Part shown: positions 34,686 through 44,303 of the stretch, one piece after another | Layout of the letters: every line of letters begins with the position of its first letter | Numbering within the stretch: position 1 is the stretch's first letter | Assembly (NCBI GenBank): GCA_015056795.1 | Contig: SVFO01000001.1 | Coordinates: forward strand, 1-56,459 | Direction: 5' to 3' | Origin: Lachnospiraceae bacterium | Lineage (GTDB): Bacteria; Bacillota; Clostridia; Lachnospirales; Lachnospiraceae | Length of the DNA: 56,459 bases | Notes under the pieces: generated by a model | What the model saw: only the letters and a program-made list of their open reading frames with translations | Databases searched by the model: none | Told to the model about the DNA's origin: nothing | Program-made: the position numbers and the translations under genes

Positions 34686-35645
34686 ATGACTAGAACCCTA
34701 ACCTATCATCTGTCAAATACATCCTTAGAGATCCCCCTCACCGTCAAGGGCTTCCTAAAATCCAAGGACTACTCAACGCAGAACCTTAAAATCATAAAGC
34801 AGCTCCCCGACGGCATTCTGCTAAATGGTGCCCCTGCCCATATGAACGCCCGCCTTAACTCTGGCGACATATTAACCGTGCAAATCAAGGAGGAAGTCTC
34901 CTCGGAGAATATCGTTCCCGTAAAGCTCCCTCTCAACATCGTCTATGAGGACGAGGATCTTCTTGTCGTTAACAAACCTGCCGGCATGCCGATTCATCCG
35001 TCGCAGAATAATTATGACAATACCCTTGCCAATGCTTTAGCCTACTATTTTCAGCAAAAGGGAGTGTCGTTTGTCTTTCGTTGCATTGGTCGTCTTGATC
35101 GTGACACCTCTGGCTTAACCGTGATTGCAAAGCATTTTGTCAGTGCCGGAATCTTAGGAGATCTCGTTGCCGCCAAGACGCAACAAACCAGATGTCAGTC
35201 TTCCACTCCAAAGGATCCTTGGAGTCCATTGCCACAAAGCTTCACGCGCGAGTATCATGCCATCGTCCGCGGCACCGTCACGCCCTCCTCCGGCACGATA
35301 ACGGCGCCTCTTGGCCGAAAGCCAGGCTCCATCATTGAACGCTGGGTAGATTATGAAAACGGCGAGCCCGCCGTCACCCATTACCGCGTTTTGGAAGAAA
35401 AAAATGGGTACAGCCTCGTCTCCCTCATCTTAGGGACGGGCCGTACCCATCAAATCCGTATTCATATGAAATACATCGGATATCCCCTTGTCGGAGATTA
35501 CCTGTACAATCCCTCAGAGGAAGCTTCTTCCTTATCTCGCCAGGCGCTGCACTCCCATCGTCTATCCTTCCCCCATCCAATGACGGGAGAACCGCTCGAA
35601 TTTGTTGCACCACTTCCTGATGACATGCAAAATCTTCTGATCTAG
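34686..35645 (+). CDS. RluA-family rRNA pseudouridine synthase
   Basis: The ATG at 34686 has AGAGGT upstream; 319 residues. An S4-like N-terminal region (LTVKGFLKSKDYSTQNLKI) is followed by the catalytic domain with VVNKPAGMPIHPS, the active-site motif GRLDRDTSGL (catalytic Asp), and the C-terminal TGRTHQIRIHMKYIG. It isomerises uridines in 23S rRNA, or in tRNA; the exact site cannot be read from the sequence. It converges on mecA with a shared hairpin between. Confidence 0.93.
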   Translation: MTRTLTYHLSNTSLEIPLTVKGFLKSKDYSTQNLKIIKQLPDGILLNGAPAHMNARLNSGDILTVQIKEEVSSENIVPVKLPLNIVYEDEDLLVVNKPAGMPIHPSQNNYDNTLANALAYYFQQKGVSFVFRCIGRLDRDTSGLTVIAKHFVSAGILGDLVAAKTQQTRCQSSTPKDPWSPLPQSFTREYHAIVRGTVTPSSGTITAPLGRKPGSIIERWVDYENGEPAVTHYRVLEEKNGYSLVSLILGTGRTHQIRIHMKYIGYPLVGDYLYNPSEEASSLSRQALHSHRLSFPHPMTGEPLEFVAPLPDDMQNLLI

Positions 35646-35662
35646 CTACTTGGGATATAAAA

Positions 35663-35707
35663 AAGTCAATGGGCGGATAATGAAATCTATATGCACCCAT
35701 TGACTTT
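35663..35707 (-). terminator. Terminator of the mecA-like gene
   Basis: AAGTCAATGGG and CCCATTGACTT pair perfectly. On the minus strand the hairpin follows the mecA-like stop and is followed by TTTTTTATA. The large 20-nt loop makes it somewhat weak, and it may also serve the convergent pseudouridine synthase gene. Confidence 0.75.
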
Positions 35708-35709
35708 CC

Positions 35710-36444
35710 TTAAATGTTCTTCTTTCTTCCCGCTGCTTTCTTAACACCGCGCGGCTCCTTTTCTACATGGAGCTTTCGCAGTGCGCCATCCGCGATTAGG
35801 CACTCGCCGTGCTCCTTCACAAAAAGAAGCTTTTGCTGGTTTGCGCCATAGATTTCAGCAAATTCCATCGCCTGAATGCAAAGCTTGCTATATCTCTGAT
35901 AAGCAGCCGTGCCCTTCTGCAAATAAAGATAATACCGATCCTTCATGCGATAAAGCTCACTATGTACGCGAAGCGTCTTTGGAACGACACTCGCCAGCTC
36001 CATGACGTCAGCCAGATTCCGAAATTCGAAAATCCCTTCCTCGGGCTGAACAGGCTGCTCCGCATCCTTTCCCTTCTTTGCCCCAGTCTCCGTCGGTGCA
36101 TTTTGCTGGTTCTCGCCTTTCTTTGTTGCGGCATTCATGAAGGCGTTTTTCATTTCCTTCAGGTATTCCATCAGCCGCCCGCCATCCTTATCCATCAAGG
36201 GATCGCTCTCACTGAAGGTCAAAACCAGTCCCTGCTCCGGCAACATCATAATGGACATGTCAAACGCAAACTTAGGAGGTTTGTAGCCCACTTCCTCAGA
36301 TGCCTGCGTAATGATGTCACGCACGACTTCCCGAGCCTTTTCACTCCGAAGCACAAAGTCCTTATAATCAATCTGATAGTCTTCTAGCTCTTCATTCGAG
36401 ATGAAACACCGTATCGTTTTCTCATCTACTCTTTCAAATTTCAT
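35710..36444 (-). CDS. MecA-like Clp adaptor
   Basis: From ATG 36444, 244 residues. The N-terminal MKFERVDEKTIRCFISNEELEDYQI is the substrate-recognition start typical of MecA. A variable Lys/Gln-rich linker and a C-terminal alpha/beta domain (IFEFRNLADVMELASVVP ... YYLYLQKG) matching the ClpC-binding half follow. In Bacillus it delivers competence factor ComK to ClpC/ClpP and promotes ClpC hexamer assembly; here the target is unknown. The gene is monocistronic with its own terminator. Confidence 0.85.
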   Translation of the reverse strand: MKFERVDEKTIRCFISNEELEDYQIDYKDFVLRSEKAREVVRDIITQASEEVGYKPPKFAFDMSIMMLPEQGLVLTFSESDPLMDKDGGRLMEYLKEMKNAFMNAATKKGENQQNAPTETGAKKGKDAEQPVQPEEGIFEFRNLADVMELASVVPKTLRVHSELYRMKDRYYLYLQKGTAAYQRYSKLCIQAMEFAEIYGANQQKLLFVKEHGECLIADGALRKLHVEKEPRGVKKAAGRKKNI

Positions 36445-36658
36445 AGGCACCCTCCTTTCCGTCAGTCCAAACCTCTTGCCACTCTTATCGGCATGTCTGC
36501 TGGCGCTTTTTAGTACCCCTCATATGCTTTCTGCTTTGATCTGATTTTATTCTACCACGTTTTCCGTGGTTTTTCCATCTCCAATTTTCTCCAAGTCCCG
36601 ACCTGATTTCCTACGGGTTCCTCATCGAATTTGCCAAAGCCTTATCCGTTTTCTGATC

Positions 36659-39013
36659 CTATGCCGTTGCCTCGGCCACTTCCTCTTCTGCTTCCGGCCG
36701 TCCCTCTGCCATCTTGAGCTGAGCTGTTACTAATCCATAATATATGCCCTTTTTCTCCAAAAGTTCATTATGGCTGCCCATCTCCGCGATGGAATGCTTG
36801 TCGATGACAATCAATCGGTTCGCCTCACGCAGCGTGGACAATCTGTGGGCTATGGCAAAGGTCGTCCTTCCCTGGATCAGACGATTTAACGCCTGCTGAA
36901 TCAGGAATTCACTTTCGGTATCCAGCGCCGAGGTCGCCTCGTCCAAAATCAAAAGCTTCGGGTTATTTAGGATTGCTCTCGCGATGGCAACTCTTTGTCT
37001 CTCGCCGCCAGAAAGATTATAGCCATGCTCCCCGACATAGGTATTATAGCCGTCGGGCGTCTTGCAGATAAAGTCATGCGCATTGGCCGCCTTCGCCGCC
37101 TGGATGACCTCCGCCAGCGTTGCCGTTGGCTTTGCAAAACGAATGTTGTCGAGAATGGTTCCTGAGAACAGGAAGGTCTCCTGCAGTACAACGCCAATTT
37201 GAGAGTGCAGATTCTCCACCTTGACATCCCTAAGGTCCACGCCGTCCAAAACGATGCGTCCCTGATCAGGGTCATACAATCTCATGATCAGATTGATCAT
37301 CGTGGATTTTCCCGTACCAGATGCGCCAACAAGACCGATCATCTCACCAGGATGCACCTCAAAATTGATATTCTCCAGCACGGGCTCATAGCTGTTATAG
37401 CCAAAGGAAACCTTGTCGAACTGGAAATGTCCCTTGATGGCAATCTCCTTGCTGCCATCGCGGTCCTTGATCTTCGGCTCCTCATCAAGCACGTCATAGA
37501 TACGATTCAAGCTTGTCACCATCTGCATGACCATTCTGGGCAGATGTGTCATCCATCCCAAAGGTCCAAACAAATAGCCGCTGTAGGTCATAAACTGTAC
37601 CAGCTGACCCATGGTCATCTTTCCAGCCAATACGTCGTTACCTCCAAAGAGCACGGCCACATAGGTACCACAGCCCAAAAGGAAGGTCAAAATCGGGAAG
37701 AAGATAGCCCAGAAGGTCTCATTCCTCGACTGGGTCTGCGCGTAGTCCTTCGCCTTTTTCGAAAAGCGCTCTGCCTCGCGGTCCTCCGTTCCGAAGGTCT
37801 TTACAATTCTCATGCCGGAAATAATGTCCTGAATGCTGTTGCTGAGCTCATCTGATTTGATCCACTGGCGATGGAAAATCATGTGAATGTGATGCCAGAA
37901 AATCTTCATCAGCACAAACACAACGATCACAAACATGAGCGATAAGCCCGTCATGACAGGACTGATCGTCACCATAACCACCAAGGATACGATCATGGTC
38001 AACAGGGTCGAAAACATGTAGCCAAATACTTCCTCAAAGAACTCACGGATACGACCAGTATCACGCGACACTCTGTTCATGAGCTCGCCCGGCTTTCTCT
38101 TGTTGATAAAGGAAAGGGACAATACCTGAATCTTGCAATAGAGCTTCTCACGCAGGGACATGGAAAGCGCCGAGCCCAGCTTAATGCAGGCCAGATTCTT
38201 CCACACCTCCAAGAGAATCGCACCGATCAGGAACGCAAAGGAAATGCCAACAAAAACACCCAGATCCGCCCAGGTTCCCTTTCCCGTCGAGAGCGCGTCA
38301 TCAATGAACCAGCGCTGTACCATGGGACGCGCCATGTTCATGCCAGAAATCACCAGCATGGACAAGCTGATCAATAAAAGCTTTCCCACAAAACCACCAC
38401 AAAGATTCATAAACTTCTTTGCGATGTCCATCTTGCCCTCGCAGTAAGGGCAGGTGCTGGTGCCTGGCAGGGCACGTCCACACTTCTCGCAATAGGTCTC
38501 ATATTCCGAGCTTGTTACCTCCTCAGCCCTCTGCGCATCACCAAACTCCTGATAAGAAGTTACAATCGCCTGTGCGCCGCGCACCGCATAGGATGCGCGT
38601 ACAATCTGGCGCATCGAAACCCTCGCAATGCAGGTTTCATTTTCTTCAAGATCCATGACGGTAATGATGCCACAGCCAACCTGATGCTCGCAGCGAATTT
38701 TCTTGCAGTCCTTGAGCTTTGTCTGATAGGTCATCTGATCCCCGGCAAGCACCACTAATCTTTGATTCGTCACGGCAAGAAACACGTTCGTTTCATACCG
38801 ATCTGCCACGGCCCCGAAAGCTCCGCTTTTCTTTGTGCCGTCAGCCGCCGTTTTTGCCTCACCGGCTCCGCTTCCCTTTGCATCAGGAGCAGTCTTACCT
38901 GCCGCCTGAATGTCATAGGCAAGATCCGCCGGGACGCAATATACTAATTTCTCACCAGGAGAAGGCGCCAGGGCCTCCAACTGGCTTCCCGTTAACGTAA
39001 ATAATAATTTCAT
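36659..39013 (-). CDS. ABC transporter with N-terminal regulatory domain and zinc ribbon (unit member 3)
   Basis: 784 residues in four parts: an N-terminal beta-rich PH-like domain (about 1-170), a zinc ribbon CEKCGRALPG-x-CPYC near 178-195, six membrane helices (about 205-510) and an ATPase with Walker A GASGTGKST, signature SGGERQRVAIARA and Walker B LLILDEATSALD. The fold is that of an exporter half-transporter with an unusual cytoplasmic N-terminal extension. It follows the DUF1854 gene and pairs with the similar transporter at 39806. The last 20 residues are acidic. The substrate is unknown. Confidence 0.85.
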   Translation of the reverse strand: MKLLFTLTGSQLEALAPSPGEKLVYCVPADLAYDIQAAGKTAPDAKGSGAGEAKTAADGTKKSGAFGAVADRYETNVFLAVTNQRLVVLAGDQMTYQTKLKDCKKIRCEHQVGCGIITVMDLEENETCIARVSMRQIVRASYAVRGAQAIVTSYQEFGDAQRAEEVTSSEYETYCEKCGRALPGTSTCPYCEGKMDIAKKFMNLCGGFVGKLLLISLSMLVISGMNMARPMVQRWFIDDALSTGKGTWADLGVFVGISFAFLIGAILLEVWKNLACIKLGSALSMSLREKLYCKIQVLSLSFINKRKPGELMNRVSRDTGRIREFFEEVFGYMFSTLLTMIVSLVVMVTISPVMTGLSLMFVIVVFVLMKIFWHHIHMIFHRQWIKSDELSNSIQDIISGMRIVKTFGTEDREAERFSKKAKDYAQTQSRNETFWAIFFPILTFLLGCGTYVAVLFGGNDVLAGKMTMGQLVQFMTYSGYLFGPLGWMTHLPRMVMQMVTSLNRIYDVLDEEPKIKDRDGSKEIAIKGHFQFDKVSFGYNSYEPVLENINFEVHPGEMIGLVGASGTGKSTMINLIMRLYDPDQGRIVLDGVDLRDVKVENLHSQIGVVLQETFLFSGTILDNIRFAKPTATLAEVIQAAKAANAHDFICKTPDGYNTYVGEHGYNLSGGERQRVAIARAILNNPKLLILDEATSALDTESEFLIQQALNRLIQGRTTFAIAHRLSTLREANRLIVIDKHSIAEMGSHNELLEKKGIYYGLVTAQLKMAEGRPEAEEEVAEATA

Positions 39014-39078
39014 GTCACTTTACCTCTAAGAATTCACGTCGCTCCTATTCGCATTCCGCGTCGCTTGTAGGAAACGCG

Positions 39079-39654
39079 CTATATAAACAAATCCAGCTTT
39101 TTCTTCTCCTGTACGCTCAGCGCGTAAAAATCAGGAATCTCATAGCGGTTGCCGTCAATGTCCTTCACAAGCAGTCTCGACTCACTCAGGGAAACAACGA
39201 CGTCACCACTCATATGCGTCGTAAAACGGCATACGCCAAAGCTGGTCTCCACGTGCCAATAGGCATACCCATATTCTTCCTTAATCTCCATGATCTTCTT
39301 GATCACGGGCATAAAATAGCGGAGTCTGATCTGCTCACGGAGCATCTCCTGCTGATCCTTCGGAAGTGTCTTTAAATCCTCGACCATGCCGATTTCCTTC
39401 GCCTTTTCATCCGCCTCACGGATGGAGATAAACTCCTCAGGATTCGTCAGTGGAAAGGTCAAATACACGCCTATTCTCTTATACTCCTTGTCCCCAAACT
39501 TTAAGGAAACAAAGCCGCCCTCCGTCCTCGCAAAGGTCGCATTCTCCTTCGTCAGAAACCGCATCTCCAGCAGCTCCTCCGACTCCTTCTTCAGCTCCTC
39601 CTCATTAAACTCATCATTTATATTCAAATCCAACAAATCCATGTTTTCACTCAT
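39079..39654 (-). CDS. DUF1854 family protein between two ABC transporters
   Basis: A 191-residue soluble acidic protein matching DUF1854 in its core (FVSLKFGDKEYKRIGVYLTF, then FPLTNPEEFISIREADEKAKEIG, and YWHVETSFGVCRFTTHMSGDV near the C-terminus). In other bacteria DUF1854 proteins are encoded beside ABC transporters, including sets annotated as cyanophycin-associated; no cyanophycin synthetase is present here. The gene sits between the two transporter genes on the same strand (65 bp and 151 bp gaps). It is probably a cytoplasmic partner of the heterodimer. Confidence 0.8.
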   Translation of the reverse strand: MSENMDLLDLNINDEFNEEELKKESEELLEMRFLTKENATFARTEGGFVSLKFGDKEYKRIGVYLTFPLTNPEEFISIREADEKAKEIGMVEDLKTLPKDQQEMLREQIRLRYFMPVIKKIMEIKEEYGYAYWHVETSFGVCRFTTHMSGDVVVSLSESRLLVKDIDGNRYEIPDFYALSVQEKKKLDLFI

Positions 39655-39805
39655 GTCTTTTCCTCAATCTTTCTAAATACTCATCCATAAACAGCAATGC
39701 TAACACCTATGAAAGTATGCTTGCGATCCCGAACGCAGTGAGGGATGTGCCGCAGGGCACGCCTGGAAGATCATATCCAAGCCAGCCCCCGAGTCTTTCC
39801 TTAGT

Positions 39806-42154
39806 CTACTCCAGTCCCCTCATTGCGAGCGCCTTCGTCTGCAGCTCGTTCAGCTTGTAGTAGGTTCCCTTCTTTGCCATCAGCTCCGCATGCGTTCCTG
39901 ACTCCGTCAGTCTTCCCTCATCCAGCACGATCAGATGCGTTGCATTGCGCAGCGTCGATAGTCTGTGCGCGATGGAAATCACGGTTCTGCCCTTCTCCAA
40001 ACGCTCCAGCGACTTTTGAATCGCAAGCTCCGTCTCGGTATCCACGGCTGAGGTTGCCTCATCCAAGATCAAAATCTTCGGATCCGCCAAAATCGCTCTC
40101 GCAATGGAAATTCTCTGCTTCTCACCGCCGGACAGGGATCTCCCTGAAGAACCAAGGATCGTATCATACCCCTCCGGCATCTTGCAGATAAAGTCATGCG
40201 CGCTCGCCTGCATGGCCGCGGAGATAATCTCCTGGCGCGTTGCATCAGGCCTTGCATAGGCAATGTTCTCTGCCACGGTTCCCATAAAGATATAGGTCTC
40301 CTGACTCACCATGGCCACGTTTTTTCGAAGCTCCCTAAAGCCAAACTTCTTTACGTTCACACCATCCACCAAGACCTCTCCCTCCTCCGTATCATAGAGT
40401 CTGGAGATCAGGTTTACCAGCGTGGATTTTCCCGCGCCAGAACGCCCCACGATGCCGAATACCTCTCCTGCATTTACGTGGAAGCTGATATCCTTTAGGA
40501 TCGGCTTATGCGGCTCATATCCAAAGGTCACGTTCTTCAGTTCAATCTCTCCTTGTAATTCGGACGGTCTGTAGGGATCGCGTACCTCGCGCACCTCAGG
40601 AACGGCATCAATGATCTCGAAAAGTCTCTGTCCGCAGTTCATGCAGTTCGTATACCAACGAATGATGTGCGACATAAACTCCAAGGGTCCCTTAAGCTGT
40701 CCCACATAACCCGAGAAGGTCAAAAGCAAACCAAGGGAAATCTCCTTGCCGCCGATGGCTGCTCCCTCCTGTGCGGACATAAAGCCGCTGATCATCAGCG
40801 CACCGCCGACAGCCCATACCAGGAAGGAAATCGTATCCTCCACGGAATAATACAATGCAAAAAACTTGTTATCATAATGTGCAAGATCAATCTCAGAGTT
40901 TTTCACCCTCTTGTTGTTCTTGTCAAAGCGTCCGATCTCCTGCTGCTCACGGCCGAACGCCTTTACCACGCGGGCACCCGTCAGATTCTCGTTGATCTGG
41001 CTGTTCATGCGCCTGTTGGCACGGTGGCGCTTGCCATAGTAATGCCAAAGATGAGGCAGCATGTTATAGCTCATCACGACAAGCACTGGCATTAAAATCA
41101 CGCACGCCAAGGCAAGGATGGGACTAAGAATAAACATCACCACCGTGGTTACGATCAGCGTCAGCACGTTGATAAAGAAATACGGAATGCCGTCGATAAA
41201 GAAGGACGAAATCTGCTCCGCATCATCGCACACTCTTGTCATCAGACCGCCCGTCTGGCGTCTGGTAAAGAAGCTGATAGACAGTCTGCCCATGGCTGTA
41301 AACGCCTGGCTCTTAATCGTTCCCACCACATGCGGCGCGACATTTGCCGTCATCACGCCCTGCAAAATTCCAAAGAACTGACCGATCACCTTCGCAATGA
41401 TCATGGCGATCACAACCATCACCAGTGCCGTTCCAAATTTCCCAGCGGGTAGCTTCAAGAATTCCAAAAACTCAGGATTCTTTGCCAGCACCTTATCATA
41501 CAGGATCGTACCACTCAAATACGGCCATGCAAGATTCAGTCCTACATTGCCGAGATAGCACAATACCATGATCGCCAATTGGAGCTTGTAAGGCTTAAAA
41601 TATCCCATAATGCGGAAGAGCACCGAGCGCTTGTCCAAGCACTTTGGGCAAACCTTGCGTTCCTGATCAGGATAGAGCATGCCACACTTCGGGCAAACCT
41701 CCTTCCCCTTCTCAACGTCGAGATCTTCGTCCTTGATCTCTTCCTTGTCCTTGATCTTCTTGAGCAGATCCGTCAGCTTGTGGAAATAGCCCTGCTTCGT
41801 ATTGGAGAACTGGCACAGGAAACGCTCCGCGCCTTCGATCTCTCCCATGAGTACGCCAGTGCTAATTTGGCGAAGCACCTTTAAACTCTCCACCTTATCC
41901 AGCGGATAAATCGTCAATGCAGGCTTCCCCTCCAGCACGGCATCCTTCTGCATGCCGCCGTAGCCGCCAAGTCGAAACTCCTGCTTCTCGCGATAGGGAT
42001 ACGCCGCGACAAGGAGCTTTTCCTTCGTCAGCGCCACCACCGTATCTGCAAACCTGTACTCAATATCAAAATCTGCCATGGCGCCAAAAAGAATCTCCTC
42101 CTTTGGCACGCCATAGTCCTTCGCAACTTCATAAAAACTTTCCGGTAATTTCAT
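39806..42154 (-). CDS. ABC transporter with N-terminal regulatory domain and zinc ribbon (unit member 1)
   Basis: 782 residues: a N-terminal beta-rich domain (1-150), a zinc ribbon CPKCGMLYPD-x-CPKC near 160-178, six membrane helices (about 190-500) and an ATPase with Walker A GRSGAGKST, signature SGGEKQRISIARA and Walker B ILILDEATSAVD. It shares architecture with the protein at 36659 but is clearly diverged, as expected for the two halves of a heterodimer. First gene of the ABC-DUF1854-ABC unit. A multidrug or lipid exporter is the default guess, but the N-terminal sensor-like domain suggests something more specialised. Confidence 0.85.
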   Translation of the reverse strand: MKLPESFYEVAKDYGVPKEEILFGAMADFDIEYRFADTVVALTKEKLLVAAYPYREKQEFRLGGYGGMQKDAVLEGKPALTIYPLDKVESLKVLRQISTGVLMGEIEGAERFLCQFSNTKQGYFHKLTDLLKKIKDKEEIKDEDLDVEKGKEVCPKCGMLYPDQERKVCPKCLDKRSVLFRIMGYFKPYKLQLAIMVLCYLGNVGLNLAWPYLSGTILYDKVLAKNPEFLEFLKLPAGKFGTALVMVVIAMIIAKVIGQFFGILQGVMTANVAPHVVGTIKSQAFTAMGRLSISFFTRRQTGGLMTRVCDDAEQISSFFIDGIPYFFINVLTLIVTTVVMFILSPILALACVILMPVLVVMSYNMLPHLWHYYGKRHRANRRMNSQINENLTGARVVKAFGREQQEIGRFDKNNKRVKNSEIDLAHYDNKFFALYYSVEDTISFLVWAVGGALMISGFMSAQEGAAIGGKEISLGLLLTFSGYVGQLKGPLEFMSHIIRWYTNCMNCGQRLFEIIDAVPEVREVRDPYRPSELQGEIELKNVTFGYEPHKPILKDISFHVNAGEVFGIVGRSGAGKSTLVNLISRLYDTEEGEVLVDGVNVKKFGFRELRKNVAMVSQETYIFMGTVAENIAYARPDATRQEIISAAMQASAHDFICKMPEGYDTILGSSGRSLSGGEKQRISIARAILADPKILILDEATSAVDTETELAIQKSLERLEKGRTVISIAHRLSTLRNATHLIVLDEGRLTESGTHAELMAKKGTYYKLNELQTKALAMRGLE

Positions 42155-42184
42155 TTTGTCTCACTTCACTTTCTAACATGTCAA

Positions 42185-43186
42185 CTAGAACCCGATCTTT
42201 CGAATTGCCTCCACGAGGTTTCTTCCATAATTCTCCGTTCCAAGGCAGTTCGGATGCAGGTTGTCTAAATAGTATTCCTTCAAATGGGGCACCAGCGTGA
42301 ACCCATCCACAACAGTAACATTCTGATAGCCTCCTGCGATCTTCTTGATGTTCTCGCAGAAGCTTACAAACTTCTCATAGCCTTCTGGCTGATCTCCGCG
42401 CCAAATCGGTGAGATGCAGAGAATCGGAATCTCATTTCCATAAATGCCCATCAGGGTCTCATAATATTCCTCGACGTCAATCATGGTCTCCGATCCGTAC
42501 TGATTCGTTCCAAGCGCAACGATGATCTTGTCGGGCTGATATCCATCCATCTTCATTAAGGACTTTTTATCATAGACATAACCGCCAATCCCCTGATTGA
42601 CAATATCATAATTCAGGATTCTGTTTGCAACGGTAACATAGGTCTGCCCTGAACGAAGCGGTCCAAAGCCCTGGGTGATGGAATCTCCAAGCCACAGTAC
42701 CTTCTCGTTCTTTGCAGGTCTCTCGGCTGCCGCATTGATCTCTAAATTACGTACGAGTACGGTCGCATCCGCAGGCAGATAGATCACGACATGCTTCTTC
42801 CCCTCAGGAAGCTCCCACTCGATTTTTCCCTCCTTCGGAAGATTCCATCCAGGAAATCCCTTCGAGAAATCAGGCTCAGGCATTCCCTCCTTCATGAAAT
42901 CCATCACATAGGCGATCTTCGAAATCTGTCCTTCCACCTCAAGCTCAAAGGAGTCAGGAGATCCCATCCAAATAATCTTGAATTCAAAGGAAAGCTTCGT
43001 TGCCTCCGTATTCATCTCGATCGTCTTCGACGTCGATGCCATGCATCTGTCATACCAAAAATCAAACGCGTCCTTGAAATATTCCATCTGCGCCTTTGTG
43101 TATTGGAACGCCTGCAACCAGCCACCTTCTACTTCCTCAAAGCTATATGCTCCAAAATAATAGTTCTTTAATTCTTCATTGGTCAT
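42185..43186 (-). CDS. SGNH/GDSL-type hydrolase
   Basis: From ATG 43186 (behind AGGGGG), 333 residues. An N-terminal beta-sandwich-like part (1-140) is followed by the SGNH domain with WLGDSITQG (nucleophile Ser), the GxND-like VALGTNQYG block and DNLHPNCLG with the catalytic Asp/His. Members remove acetyl or other acyl groups from carbohydrates and lipids; the N-terminal domain suggests a carbohydrate esterase. No signal peptide, so it acts in the cytoplasm. It ends 30 bp from the ABC unit on the same strand. Confidence 0.88.
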   Translation of the reverse strand: MTNEELKNYYFGAYSFEEVEGGWLQAFQYTKAQMEYFKDAFDFWYDRCMASTSKTIEMNTEATKLSFEFKIIWMGSPDSFELEVEGQISKIAYVMDFMKEGMPEPDFSKGFPGWNLPKEGKIEWELPEGKKHVVIYLPADATVLVRNLEINAAAERPAKNEKVLWLGDSITQGFGPLRSGQTYVTVANRILNYDIVNQGIGGYVYDKKSLMKMDGYQPDKIIVALGTNQYGSETMIDVEEYYETLMGIYGNEIPILCISPIWRGDQPEGYEKFVSFCENIKKIAGGYQNVTVVDGFTLVPHLKEYYLDNLHPNCLGTENYGRNLVEAIRKIGF

Positions 43187-43327
43187 GTTTTTGCCCCCTA
43201 ATCTCATAGTGGAATAAATCCGTGAAAGGTTATTATAACATTAACAAATTTTTCTCGCCAACTATATTTTTCCCTAGCATCCCGTTTTTTGTCTTCACTA
43301 CGGGTGCGATTTGTACCACAAATTCCG

Positions 43328-44266
43328 TCACCTTAATTGCCAAGCTTCGTATGCCTTTTCCCAGGTCTCGACGGTGAAGGGTCTTTGGTGGTCGCCCATT
43401 TCATTCGCAAACGCGTCCGCAAACCATAAGAAAAACATCAGGTGCTCCCTTGCCGTCAAGAGCTCTTGGAAGATCACCTTGCTCCATATGTTTGCTTCCG
43501 CGTACTGCGTCGTCTTCTTGACCTCCTCCACGTAATCCGCCATGGAAAAAGGTATCCGGATCTCCTCCAGGCTAATTTCCCCATCCTCCGTGACCGTCAA
43601 AATTGAGTACGGCAAACTATCTTTGATGGCATCCAGCGGCAGTCCGCAGGAGCCTGGATTAACTAACAGCACATTCCTATCACTCGCCTTATAGCTCCAT
43701 TGGATATGGCTGTGACCGAAAATATAAACCCCGTCCTCCAGAGCCGCCACCCTCGCATGGAAATCTGCATCCGTCTCCAATATGGCATGAATGTCCTTCC
43801 TTACCATCTCCGGCGTCACCTCGATATTTTCATACTTTTTCGAAAAGATTCCCGGACCAAAATGCGGGAATTCATACTCCCCGATAAAAGTATCCGAGGA
43901 ATGAGCCACATGAATCTTCAAACCATTGCATTCAAAGGCTGTCTTCTGAGGCAACGACAATACATAATTCAAATTCTCTTCGCGAATGTTCCGGAAATTC
44001 CAATAGGAAATCTGCATCTGACCATCCGTCCACTTGCTTTGATCCTTCCCGATCAGATTCTCCAAATACCGTTCTTCATTTCCGCGAATGACATGCTTTC
44101 CAGGAAACTCCTTTAACGCCATGATGCACTCGTTTGGCCAAGGTCCGCTCAGGCAATAATCTCCCGCGGCGATAAAGTCATCCACGCCACGCCTCTTCGC
44201 ATCCTCGAGCACCGCCTTCAGCGCCGGGTAATTCCCGTGTATGTCTGATAATACTGCAAATTTCAT
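43328..44266 (-). CDS. Calcineurin-like metallophosphoesterase
   Basis: From ATG 44266 behind GGAGGAGAT, 312 residues. It has the full metal site: DIHGN (D8, H10), GDY, RGNEER, a lone His in HVAHSS, and GHSH. This family hydrolyses phosphodiesters or phosphomonoesters; the best known relatives are YfcE and protein phosphatases, and the substrate here is unknown. It belongs to the run of small enzymes that includes RNA 2'-phosphotransferase and an ADP-ribose glycohydrolase, so a cyclic phosphate of ADP-ribose is one conceivable substrate, but nothing in the sequence decides this. Confidence 0.87.
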   Translation of the reverse strand: MKFAVLSDIHGNYPALKAVLEDAKRRGVDDFIAAGDYCLSGPWPNECIMALKEFPGKHVIRGNEERYLENLIGKDQSKWTDGQMQISYWNFRNIREENLNYVLSLPQKTAFECNGLKIHVAHSSDTFIGEYEFPHFGPGIFSKKYENIEVTPEMVRKDIHAILETDADFHARVAALEDGVYIFGHSHIQWSYKASDRNVLLVNPGSCGLPLDAIKDSLPYSILTVTEDGEISLEEIRIPFSMADYVEEVKKTTQYAEANIWSKVIFQELLTAREHLMFFLWFADAFANEMGDHQRPFTVETWEKAYEAWQLR

Positions 44267-44303
44267 GCTTATATCTCCTCCAAGAAGGGGGCTTCGCGAA
44301 CCC

